Assembly (NCBI RefSeq): GCF_005116655.2
Contig: NZ_CP050698.1
Coordinates: 1,070,001-1,134,000 of the forward strand
Length of the DNA stretch: 64,000 nt
Direction of reading: 5' to 3'
Source: Desulfosediminicola flagellatus
GTDB lineage: Bacteria; Desulfobacterota; Desulfobulbia; Desulfobulbales; Desulfocapsaceae
Translations under genes and position numbers: made by a program
The notes under the pieces: model-generated
Databases searched by the model: none
What the model saw: only the letters and a program-made list of their open reading frames with translations
Told to the model about the DNA's origin: nothing
Part shown: in pieces, positions 56,334-64,000 of the stretch
How positions within the stretch are numbered: position 1 is the first letter of the stretch
How the letters are laid out: every line of letters starts with the position of its first letter

Positions 56334-57843
56334 GCCTTTAGACCAGAGCCTGCTCAGCAGGCAGGAAGCATGGCTCGATTCGTATAGCTATGAAATGCGC
56401 TTTACTGAGCAGGGGCTTCTTGTATCAGTTGGGGATGGTATTGCCTGGATTTCCGGACTGCCTTCTGCACCGATGGACGGCATGGTCGTTTTTGCTGATG
56501 GTAGCAGGGCCATGGTGTTTGATCTTGCCCTGGAACGGGTGGGAGCTGTACTGCTGGACGATAGTCAGAAACTGACTTCAGGTATGCCGGTGTTTCTCGC
56601 ACATGAGCAGCTGCGTGTTCCTTGTGGGAATGGCATAGCTGGTCGGGTGGTTGATCCACTGGGCAGACCTTTGGATGGTAAAGGAGATCTTACCGATATT
56701 ACCTATCGCTCGATTGAACAGAAGTCTCCGCCGATAATCGACCGTGATTTTGTCCATAAACCGCTCTATAGCGGAATAAAGGCGATTGACACGCTTATTC
56801 CTATCGGCAAAGGACAGAGACAGCTCCTGATTGGGGATGAAGGGCTCGGAAGAAGTGCCCTGGCAATAGACACTGTTCTGAATCAGCGGGGTAAATCTGT
56901 AAAGTGCGTCTATGTGCTTGTGGGACAAAAGCGCTCCACCGTAATAAGTACTATTAACACTCTTCGTCGTCATGCTGCGCTAGATTATACCGCTGTTGTT
57001 GTGGCTGAAGCCAGTTCACTACCGGGAATGCAGTATCTTGCACCGTTTTCAGGATGTGCAATAGCTGAGGCCTGGATGCACCGAGGCAGTGATACTCTGG
57101 TGATCTATGATGATTTGAGTACTCATGCAAAGATATACCGCGAATTATCATTATTGCTGCGCCGCCCGCCGGGTCGTGAGGCGTATCCGGGTGACATTTT
57201 TTCGATTCAGGCCCGCCTGCTTGAGCGAAGCACCACTCTCGGCAAAGAACGTGGTGGAGGATCGATGACTGCACTACCCATTGTTGAGACAGAGCAGGGA
57301 GAGATTGCCAGTTATATTCCCACTAACCTCATCTCAATAACCGATGGGCAGATCTATCTGGATCAAACCCTTTTTTCCGCGGGCTTTCGTCCAGCCATAG
57401 ATATTGCCAGGTCGGTGTCCAGAATTGGTGGTCAGGCACAGCACCCAAGGATCAAGGCTGAGGCAGGGAGAATGAAGCTTGATTATCTTCAATTTCTTGA
57501 GCTTGAGGTTTTTACCAGCTTCGGGACCAGGCTCGAGGCATCAATGGAAAAGGCGATTCAACGTGGGCGGATTTTGCGTGAGATCCTGAAGCAGGAACAA
57601 TTACACCCCTTGCCTGTGGAATTCCATATGGCCTGGCTGGTGGCGTATAACTCAGGACTTTTCGATACAGTTGAACTTGACCTGCTTCCTGAGATTCTTG
57701 AGTATCTGGAAAAGCACGTAGAGTCCAGTGATTTACTATTGGAAGATGACAGAGCGCACTGGCTTGAAACAATCCGACCCTGGATTGCAGCCACTTCTGC
57801 AATTAACGAGAAAGAGCCCGATGAGTCGTTATCGCAAAGTTGA
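56323..57843 (+). CDS. atpA: N-type ATPase alpha subunit with Arg in the P-loop
   Basis: This 506-aa non-catalytic F1 subunit has [51 protein letters not shown] and [10 protein letters not shown] (the Arg that reaches the catalytic site is kept). The P-loop reads GDEGLGRSA: the invariant Lys (Lys175 in E. coli alpha) is Arg177, and RQT is replaced. This should weaken nucleotide binding at the non-catalytic site. ATG 56323 overlaps the end of atpF; earlier in-frame ATGs lie deeper in atpF. Confidence 0.92.
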   Translation: MKSKPLDQSLLSRQEAWLDSYSYEMRFTEQGLLVSVGDGIAWISGLPSAPMDGMVVFADGSRAMVFDLALERVGAVLLDDSQKLTSGMPVFLAHEQLRVPCGNGIAGRVVDPLGRPLDGKGDLTDITYRSIEQKSPPIIDRDFVHKPLYSGIKAIDTLIPIGKGQRQLLIGDEGLGRSALAIDTVLNQRGKSVKCVYVLVGQKRSTVISTINTLRRHAALDYTAVVVAEASSLPGMQYLAPFSGCAIAEAWMHRGSDTLVIYDDLSTHAKIYRELSLLLRRPPGREAYPGDIFSIQARLLERSTTLGKERGGGSMTALPIVETEQGEIASYIPTNLISITDGQIYLDQTLFSAGFRPAIDIARSVSRIGGQAQHPRIKAEAGRMKLDYLQFLELEVFTSFGTRLEASMEKAIQRGRILREILKQEQLHPLPVEFHMAWLVAYNSGLFDTVELDLLPEILEYLEKHVESSDLLLEDDRAHWLETIRPWIAATSAINEKEPDESLSQS

Positions 57844-58657
57844 ATTACACCTCAGACAACTTGAGGAATTGCAGTCGATCATCACTTCGATGAAGACACT
57901 TTCGCAACTCGAATTGCATAAACTTTCAGGGTACACGGAGAGTCAGGGGGGGATGACAGAAATTCTCGAGCAAATGGCCTCAGACTTTCACATCTTTTTT
58001 CCGCGTCCTGCAGTTGAAACCGACAATGAATTATTGCTGATTATCGGTTCTGAGCGAGGTTTTTGTGGGGGCTTTAATGAATTACTAGTCAGGCATCTGT
58101 TTGAGGTATTGCCTGCATGTGCTGAACAGCCTGAGAGGGTATTGGCTGTGGGGCATAAACTCTGCTGGCGACTTGATGAGAAGTTGCCGGGGTATAAAGG
58201 GCTTGCCGGCGCCTGTGCAAGTGAAGAAATTCAGCCGATTTTATCACAGGTGGTAGGTGCAATCCGTGAACAGCTGATACTGCAGGATTCTGCCTCGCTA
58301 TGGGTTCTGTACCATAGTGATGAGAGAGGCAACATGGTAAGTCGCCGTGTATTGCCTCCGGAATATGTGGCGTTGTCAAAAGAATGGTATGTTCCCCCAA
58401 AACTGTATCTTGAACCGGAACTCTTTTTCTCCGATTTTCTTCATCATTATCTCCTGCTTGGTTTGACGCGATTGTTTACTGTTTCGCTGCTGGCGGAAAA
58501 CAGGCATCGGGTCCAGCATCTTAGTGGAGCTATGCATCGACTCGATGAGCGGTTGACCGTTTTAACCTCGAAAGCCAGGTCGTTGCGTCAGGAAGAAATT
58601 ACTGAAGAGATCGAAATGATCCTGTTGGGTAGTGGTGCTTTTGATGCTCCCGGATAA
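57821..58657 (+). CDS. atpG: N-type ATPase gamma subunit
   Basis: This 278-aa central-shaft subunit opens with a coiled-coil helix ([24 protein letters not shown]). The conserved [12 protein letters not shown] lies near 95, and the C-terminal helix [32 protein letters not shown] near 235-270. It is the last gene of the operon; ATG 57821 overlaps atpA by 23 bases. Sequence divergence from ordinary gamma is large, as usual in N-ATPases. Confidence 0.9.
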   Translation: MSRYRKVELHLRQLEELQSIITSMKTLSQLELHKLSGYTESQGGMTEILEQMASDFHIFFPRPAVETDNELLLIIGSERGFCGGFNELLVRHLFEVLPACAEQPERVLAVGHKLCWRLDEKLPGYKGLAGACASEEIQPILSQVVGAIREQLILQDSASLWVLYHSDERGNMVSRRVLPPEYVALSKEWYVPPKLYLEPELFFSDFLHHYLLLGLTRLFTVSLLAENRHRVQHLSGAMHRLDERLTVLTSKARSLRQEEITEEIEMILLGSGAFDAPG

Positions 58658-58667
58658 AATTGACAAA

Positions 58668-58794
58668 AAGGACTGAGGCCAAAGGTAAAAGGACTGAGTC
58701 CTTATAGACGCTTTCGGCCTATACAGGATTTTTGAAAAACAACAGATTTCGCAAAAACTGAAAAGATATGGGGGATAGGCAGTTCCAGGATAGG
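58668..58794. repeat. Palindromic intergenic repeat, copy B
   Basis: It starts AAGGACTGAGGCCAAAGG, continues GTAAAAGGACTGAGTCCTT (itself near-palindromic), and ends AAAAGATATGGGGGATAGGC. It matches copy A at 7408-7596 in both arms. It begins 10 bases after atpG, so it may also act as the operon's 3' end. Confidence 0.55.
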
Positions 58795-58966
58795 AGTTAC
58801 GTGATTGTTGAAAATAGCATGCATCATAGTTGACGTATTTGTATTTTAAACAATGTTTTGTGCTAAAATGGAGCTGATAGATTGCGTTTACAGAATACAA
58901 CCCAAACAGTTACAATCGGTTGATGACACAAAGAAGTTATAGGCCATTAAATATTTATTATCCCTG

Positions 58967-59521
58967 ATGAAGTCTACCAATACGAAATACACCACATGCT
59001 ATTGTGAGGAAAATATCTGGCATTTGTGCCAAGATGCTGATCTGGTGCAGTTTCCCAAATATGTTCTTTGTATTTCAAACATCGCAAAGCAATGTCCCTT
59101 CTGGTTTCAGAAATCAGCACCAGTGCAAGAATTTACCTGCTGGGACTACCATGTTGTGTTAACGGTTTATAAGGGTGGCTGGCAGATATTTGATTTGGAT
59201 ACAACACTGCCTTTTCCAATTGAGCTGAAAGCGTACATGTCTTTGACCTTTAAAGGCCTCCCTGATATTCATCCGGAGTATTTTCCAAAATTCAAGATTA
59301 TTGGCGCCGAAAGATATGTAAGGGAATTTCATTCTGATAGAAAGCATATGAAAGACACGGATGGCAAATGGCTTAGTCCTCCTCCAGATTGGCCCATGAT
59401 TCTCAGTGGCAAACAGCTGTGCATTGGTGAGTTGTTTGATTTTTCAGGTTCAAGCAAGCAGGAAATATATAGCCTGGTTGAGATGGCTGATTATCTGAAT
59501 GAGAAGGTGTTGGTATTGTGA
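58967..59521 (+). CDS. Bacterial homologue of N-terminal glutamine amidohydrolase (NTAQ1)
   Basis: This 184-aa protein matches the NTAQ1 (PF09764) family, which deamidates N-terminal Gln to Glu in the eukaryotic N-degron pathway. Visible marks are YCEENIWHLC (catalytic Cys13), YVLCISN, WDYHVVL (His62), FDLDTTLPFPI (Asp78) and REFHSDRKHM, PPPDWP near the end. Spacing from His to Asp is 16, as in human NTAQ1 (His81, Asp97). All three catalytic residues are present. It stands alone, with repeat elements on both sides, suggesting acquisition by transfer. The role in a bacterium is unknown. Confidence 0.88.
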   Translation: MKSTNTKYTTCYCEENIWHLCQDADLVQFPKYVLCISNIAKQCPFWFQKSAPVQEFTCWDYHVVLTVYKGGWQIFDLDTTLPFPIELKAYMSLTFKGLPDIHPEYFPKFKIIGAERYVREFHSDRKHMKDTDGKWLSPPPDWPMILSGKQLCIGELFDFSGSSKQEIYSLVEMADYLNEKVLVL

Positions 59522-60186
59522 TATGTCATGAATATATAGCAGCGCTTGGGGTTGAATATCTGTTATGTCACATCCCCAAATTAGTCGCGATGTAATTCAC
59601 AGTTTAACTCCTCTGTTCAGAATCTATGTGATGTATGGAGTTTTTTTAAACAGAAGGCCGGTTACGAGAAGTTGACAGCAGATTGTAATACGGGATTGAA
59701 AAGTATAAAAGCAGATGGAACGTACCCAGGAGGCTGTCCGAGAATGGCTTTCTGCGGAGTCTCGCTTTGCTTGCTTACCTGTCAAACTCTTCGGAATTTC
59801 CAAAAAATAATGCTCGCAGATAAGCGAATGAAATGAGACTTCGATATCATATATATGGCTGTGCTTATTTTTTGAAAATATCTCGATTTTGACCAAAACC
59901 CTTATTCTCGGACAGCCTCCTGGATATTCTGATTAAACACAATATCAACGACCAGCAGTAGTGTGAGGTAAGGATACCCATACGTTGCAACAGTTCGTTC
60001 TCAGATGCGCTATCAATATTAAATTGGAAAAGCAGTTGTTTGCGACAGGAATGTGATAGGATGTTAGGTGGTTCGGGTATCGTACTTCAGTGTTTTAGTA
60101 CTTTTGCCTAACTAACCATAGTGTTTCGAAATTGTCTTTCGTCTGGTATTCCACTTTATTTTCATAGAGTTGGGAAAAGGTGATTT
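59522..60186. other. Intergenic region containing the MITE-like element
   Basis: Between the NTAQ1-type gene and the HlyD gene. It contains the 198-base element listed separately; the rest shows no gene. No promoter consensus could be assigned for the exporter operon. Confidence 0.4.
59726..59923. mobile_element. MITE-like element with perfect 20-bp terminal inverted repeats
   Basis: The left end CCAGGAGGCTGTCCGAGAAT is exactly complementary to the right end at 59904-59923. The 198-base interior codes for nothing recognisable. It holds a block around GATATCATATATATGG shared with the degenerate copy at 3553-3700. There is no transposase, so it would be mobilised by one elsewhere in the genome. 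A clear target duplication was not seen. Confidence 0.82.
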
Positions 60187-61386
60187 ATGAAAAAACGGGT
60201 AAAGATCATTCTGCCGATTATAGCGGCTGGTATTATCATCATTTTTGTCTATCGATTTATAACACACAAGGATGACGATTCTTCATTGAAGTTTTCCGGG
60301 AATATAGAAGTTACCGAAGCTCAGATGAGTTTTAGAATTGCAGGCCGTCTGGAAAAACGATTGGTAGATGAAGGTGATAGCGTCCACGCAGGTCAAATCC
60401 TCGCACTACTCAATACAGATGATCAAACCATTGCCGTGTCACAGGCGGAAGCGAGTTTGGCCTATGCTAATGCTGTCCTGGCAGAACTCGAAGCGGGCAG
60501 CAGACAGGAGGATATTGATGAGGCCGAGGCGAAGGTGCAGCAGGCGCGTCAGTCATTGACCGAATTGCAAAACGGCAGCCGTATTCAGGAAATTGAAGCT
60601 TCAAAAGCAGAGCTTGAAAGTGCCAGAGCGGCTGAGCAGTCAGCAATTGTCCAGTTTAAACAGGCTAAAAACGATGTTACCCGCTACACCCATCTATATA
60701 GCGATAACAGCATAAGCAAAACCATTCTTGAGAGTAGTCAGACACTTTTTAAAACAGCGGAAAATCAGGTTAAAGTTGCGATGGCAAAAGCCAGAGCAGC
60801 AGAAAAACACTATGAATTGCTGAAAGCCGGTCCGCGTATTGAGCAGATACGCAGGGCTGAGGCGGTGTTACAACAGGCGAAAGCGGAATACGATCGTATA
60901 AAGGCGGGCCCGCGCAAAGAGAGTATCGATCAGGCAAGGGCAAAAGTTCAGGTGGCAATGGAGGCTGCCAGGCAGGCCAGACAACAGTTGCATTATACTA
61001 AACTGATTGCACCGACAGATGCAGTGGTACTGAGTACTTCAGCAGAAGCAGGAGAGTATCTCAACCCTGCATCACCTGTACTCACACTAGGCAGGGTTGA
61101 TACGCCATGGCTGCGCGCTTACATACACGAAAAAAGTCTGGGCCGGATTCAGTTAAATCAGGAAGTGAAGGTATCAACAGATTCCTTTCCTGATAAGACC
61201 TACTCGGGGCGGGTGAGCTATATAAGCAGTCAGGCGGAATTTACCCCTAAAACTGTGCAGACTTTTGAAGAGCGGGTAAAGCTGATGTTCAGGATAAAGG
61301 TCGCTCTGGATAACCCGGATAACGAACTGAAGCCAGGCATGCCGGCTGACGGCTATATCAGTCTCGCGGCCAGTCAGGAAAACTGA
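60187..61386 (+). CDS. HlyD/YbhG-type membrane fusion protein
   Basis: This 399-aa inner-membrane-anchored adaptor has a helix at residues 5-24. A biotinyl-lipoyl-like half (NIEVTEAQMSFRIAGRLEKRL, VDEGDSVHAGQILALL) precedes a long coiled-coil hairpin with repeated LKAGPR/LEAGSR breaks (about 75-265), followed by the second half (LIAPTDAVVLSTSAEAGEYL). It links an ABC exporter to the outer membrane. AAGGTGA precedes ATG. The ATPase gene starts 9 bases downstream. Confidence 0.9.
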   Translation: MKKRVKIILPIIAAGIIIIFVYRFITHKDDDSSLKFSGNIEVTEAQMSFRIAGRLEKRLVDEGDSVHAGQILALLNTDDQTIAVSQAEASLAYANAVLAELEAGSRQEDIDEAEAKVQQARQSLTELQNGSRIQEIEASKAELESARAAEQSAIVQFKQAKNDVTRYTHLYSDNSISKTILESSQTLFKTAENQVKVAMAKARAAEKHYELLKAGPRIEQIRRAEAVLQQAKAEYDRIKAGPRKESIDQARAKVQVAMEAARQARQQLHYTKLIAPTDAVVLSTSAEAGEYLNPASPVLTLGRVDTPWLRAYIHEKSLGRIQLNQEVKVSTDSFPDKTYSGRVSYISSQAEFTPKTVQTFEERVKLMFRIKVALDNPDNELKPGMPADGYISLAASQEN

Positions 61387-61395
61387 TAGTTCCTG

Positions 61396-63381
61396 ATGAA
61401 GTCATCCATATCGCAAGAACAGGCAGTTGTAGAAGATAGCCCGGCAATAATCGCTAAAGGTTTGACGAAGAATTTTGCTCAGCTCACCGCAGTTGATACA
61501 CTCCATTTCTCAGTATTTCCAGGAGAGATATTCGGTCTTGTGGGGCCTGACGGGGCGGGGAAAACAACCAGCCTCAGAATGCTGGCCACTATCATGGACC
61601 CGGACACAGGCTCAGCCAGAATAGCAGGTTTTGACACAGTTACCGAGGCTGCTCTGGTAAAAGATCATCTTGCCTATATGAGCCAGAAATTTGGCCTGTA
61701 TCAGGATCTTACCGTAGGCGAAAATATCAGCTTTTATGCAGATCTTTACGGTATGAGTCGTAAAGGCAGAAAGGGCCGAATTGAGGAGCTGCTTGACTTC
61801 AGCAATATGCGGCCATTTATCAAACGCAGGGCGGGTGATCTCTCCGGTGGTATGAAGCAGAAACTTCAGTTGGTGTGTGCCCTTATTCATACCCCGAAGG
61901 TTCTTCTTCTTGATGAACCCACTAATGGTGTCGACCCCGTGAGCAGGCGCGATTTCTGGCGCATCCTCCATAGATTGCGCCAGCAGAAGGTTGCTATCCT
62001 CATTTCAACTGCCTATCTCGACGAGGCTGAGCGCTGTGACCGGGTTGGCCTACTGGATAAAGGTACACTATTGGGAACGGGCACTCCTGATGAAATCAAG
62101 AAGCTCATGGATGGGCGGATACTCTCAATCAGGAGTGGTTCGGCCCGTCAGGTTGTTAACCTCATGCAGGGCCAACCTTTCACTAAAAGTGCTAACCTTT
62201 TTGGTGATACAGTTCATCTTGTCTGTAAAGAGAATCTGAGCAGCGAGTCTGATATCAGCCAGATGCTTGACCGAGAGAATATCGACTATACACAGGTTCA
62301 GGAAACCCAGCCTTCCCTTGAAGATGTGTTTGTAAGTTTGCTCGGTAATACGTCAGAAAGTGCATTCCCTGTTTCACAAAAAAACTTCTCTTCAAATAGT
62401 ATAAAGATTGACGATGGGCCGGCTGTTCATGTGGAACATCTGTCGCGGCGTTTCGGCAATTTTGTGGCGGTTGATGATGTCGGGTTTTCAGTACAAAGAG
62501 GGGAGATCTTCGGTTTTCTAGGGCCCAACGGTGCGGGCAAAAGTACCACCATCCGTATGCTTTGCGGTCTGCTCAGCCCGACTTCAGGTAGCGGCACAGT
62601 TGGCGGGTATGATATTGTCCGAGATTCCGAACAGATCAAACGCCATATCGGTTATATGAGTCAGAAATTTTCTCTGTATGAAGATCTGACAGTCTCCGAA
62701 AATATAAACTTTTACGGAGGAATCTACGGTTTGAGTGGCAGTCGCCTGGAAGAGCGGAGAGCATGGGCACTGAAAATTGCAGGATTGCAAGATCATAAAA
62801 CCAGCCTTACCGCAATCCTCAGCGGTGGCTGGAAGCAGCGCCTTGCCCTGGCCTGTGCAATACTCCATGAACCACCAATCATCTTTCTTGATGAACCGAC
62901 AAGTGGTGTCGACCCTATTAGTCGCCGCAGGTTCTGGGATCTTATCTATGATATGGCGGAGCAGGGAATAACGGTCTTTGTGACGACCCACTATATGGAA
63001 GAGGCTGAATATTGCGATCGTATTGCTCTTATTTACAATGGTCAGATGATTGCTTCGGGCTCTCCACTTGAATTGAAAACCACGTTCATGCACGACACGA
63101 TTATCGACCTGCACTGTCCTGATCCTCAAACGCTTATTGAACCGTTAAAAAAGCTACCGGAAATCCGTGATGCATCACTTTTTGGTTCGGGCCTGCATCT
63201 AGTAGTTGCTGATGCACAGGCTGCGGAGGCAGAGGTCCGGCGAGTGCTCAGTTCTCGAAGTATTGGTGAAATTACCATGGAGACTATCATGCCGAGTATG
63301 GAAGATGTCTTCATCTCCCTTATTGAGGAAGTTGACCGGGGTATCGAGGCTGCCGCAGCTACCCGAGAGGCAGCAGTATGA
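61396..63381 (+). CDS. Double ABC ATPase (YbhF type)
   Basis: This 661-aa protein carries two ABC ATPase domains. The first has Walker A GPDGAGKTT, signature LSGGMKQKLQ and Walker B LLLDEPT. The second (from about 340) has GPNGAGKST, LSGGWKQRLA and IFLDEPT. Each is followed by a small ABC-2-type C-terminal region. This is the fused layout of YbhF-like drug or cation exporters. It overlaps the permease ATG by 4 bases. Confidence 0.92.
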   Translation: MKSSISQEQAVVEDSPAIIAKGLTKNFAQLTAVDTLHFSVFPGEIFGLVGPDGAGKTTSLRMLATIMDPDTGSARIAGFDTVTEAALVKDHLAYMSQKFGLYQDLTVGENISFYADLYGMSRKGRKGRIEELLDFSNMRPFIKRRAGDLSGGMKQKLQLVCALIHTPKVLLLDEPTNGVDPVSRRDFWRILHRLRQQKVAILISTAYLDEAERCDRVGLLDKGTLLGTGTPDEIKKLMDGRILSIRSGSARQVVNLMQGQPFTKSANLFGDTVHLVCKENLSSESDISQMLDRENIDYTQVQETQPSLEDVFVSLLGNTSESAFPVSQKNFSSNSIKIDDGPAVHVEHLSRRFGNFVAVDDVGFSVQRGEIFGFLGPNGAGKSTTIRMLCGLLSPTSGSGTVGGYDIVRDSEQIKRHIGYMSQKFSLYEDLTVSENINFYGGIYGLSGSRLEERRAWALKIAGLQDHKTSLTAILSGGWKQRLALACAILHEPPIIFLDEPTSGVDPISRRRFWDLIYDMAEQGITVFVTTHYMEEAEYCDRIALIYNGQMIASGSPLELKTTFMHDTIIDLHCPDPQTLIEPLKKLPEIRDASLFGSGLHLVVADAQAAEAEVRRVLSSRSIGEITMETIMPSMEDVFISLIEEVDRGIEAAAATREAAV

Positions 63382-64000
63382 AATTACAACGGTTAGCGGC
63401 TGTGGCCCGCAAAGAAACATTGCATCTCTTACGAGATTGGCGGAGCCTGACCCTCGCGCTTGCTATTCCGCTTCTGCTGATTCTGCTCTATGGCTACGCC
63501 CTGACACTTGATCTGCGTAATGTACCAACCGTTGTATGGGATCAGTCGCACAGCCCTGAAAGCCGGGAACTGCTCAGTCTCTTCCACAGTTCTCCCTACT
63601 TTACAGTCATCAGCTATCATGATGATTACACGGAATTGCAGCAGGCGCTGGATCGCGGCAAGGCCATGGTTGCGCTGGTTGTTCCTGGTAATTTCGCCGC
63701 TAAAGTTCAGGCGAACAAACCTGTAAAGATACAGATCATTGGAGATGGCAGTGATGCAAACACCTCACGTCTTGCCATGAATTATGCGGCCAATATAGGT
63801 TCGATTTACGCTCTGGGGGTAACTTCTGAACAGATGCAGTTGAAAGGTCGGGGAAAGCTGAAACAACCGGTCGAACTTCTTCAACGATCCTGGTACAACC
63901 CCGGTCTGAGAAGCCAGAACGTGCTCATTCCTGGCATCATCGCTCTTGTTATGATTGTCGTCGCAGCCCTGCTCACCAGCACAACCATTGCCAGAGAATG
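63378..64000 (+). CDS. ABC-2 permease (YbhS/YbhR type), 3' end outside window
   Basis: The first 207 codons are visible. A basic start (MKLQRLAAVARKETLHLLRD) precedes the first helix (LTLALAIPLLLILLYGYAL). A large extracytoplasmic loop follows (VPTVVWDQSHSPESRELL, VALVVPGNF), then the second helix (IALVMIVVAALLTSTTIARE) at the window edge. This is the standard ABC-2 exporter permease pattern. ATG overlaps the ATPase stop (ATGA). Confidence 0.88.
   Translation, partial: MKLQRLAAVARKETLHLLRDWRSLTLALAIPLLLILLYGYALTLDLRNVPTVVWDQSHSPESRELLSLFHSSPYFTVISYHDDYTELQQALDRGKAMVALVVPGNFAAKVQANKPVKIQIIGDGSDANTSRLAMNYAANIGSIYALGVTSEQMQLKGRGKLKQPVELLQRSWYNPGLRSQNVLIPGIIALVMIVVAALLTSTTIARE

Overview
The window is bacterial, has moderate GC, and looks like chromosome of an anaerobic Desulfobacterota (delta-proteobacterial sulfate-reducer type). 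That placement is inferred from gene content: a TRAP carboxylate uptake system, a tungsten-type aldehyde:ferredoxin oxidoreductase, sigma-54 regulation, many hybrid histidine kinases, an N-type F1Fo ATPase operon and a pyrrolysine-free MttB-family methyltransferase. I see no rRNA, tRNA, CRISPR array, phage or full insertion sequence. There are two small families of repeats with inverted ends.

Layout. 0-3.2 kb: a partial gene, a secreted Gly-rich protein, a PepSY-type membrane protein and an MscS channel. 3.2-11.2 kb (minus strand): a TRAP transporter (dctP, hairpin, dctQ, dctM, terminator), then a response regulator and Cache-domain kinase that probably control it. dctP is preceded by two sigma-54 promoter sequences and palindromic GTCAACC/GGTTGAC sites. 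11.4-17.3 kb (plus): a TyrR-like sigma-54 activator, then three TTTGAT/GAATCA dyads, a consensus -24/-12 promoter, a GABA-type aminotransferase, an AOR and a small winged-helix protein. This is a self-contained regulator-plus-catabolic module. 17.3-20.5 kb (minus): a large secreted protein and an LptC-like protein.

21-37 kb is signal transduction: three hybrid kinases (one fused to a periplasmic binding domain, one preceded by a tandem binding protein), FapA and a CBS-ACT protein, a QueG-like 4Fe-4S protein and a PAS sigma-54 activator. 37.3-43.3 kb (plus): a second sigma-54 promoter drives a sulfatase-fold enzyme whose formylglycine position is Thr. It is followed by thioredoxin, thioredoxin reductase, a BCCT transporter and an MttB-family methyltransferase, and converges on a PocR-domain hybrid kinase. 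I consider this the best candidate for an undescribed catabolic system.

46-48 kb: a permease of unknown substrate and methylglyoxal synthase. 48.6-52.1 kb: a putative arsenosugar cluster made of a glycosyltransferase, an ArsS-ArsM fusion and a DUF2064 transferase. 52.5-58.7 kb: an N-ATPase operon (atpD-C-Q-B-E-F-A-G) with no visible atpR, an Arg in the alpha-subunit P-loop and an incomplete Na+ site in the c subunit. 59 kb: a bacterial homologue of the eukaryotic N-terminal glutamine amidase NTAQ1, flanked by both repeat families. 60.2-64 kb: a YbhGFS-like HlyD/ABC exporter that runs off the window.
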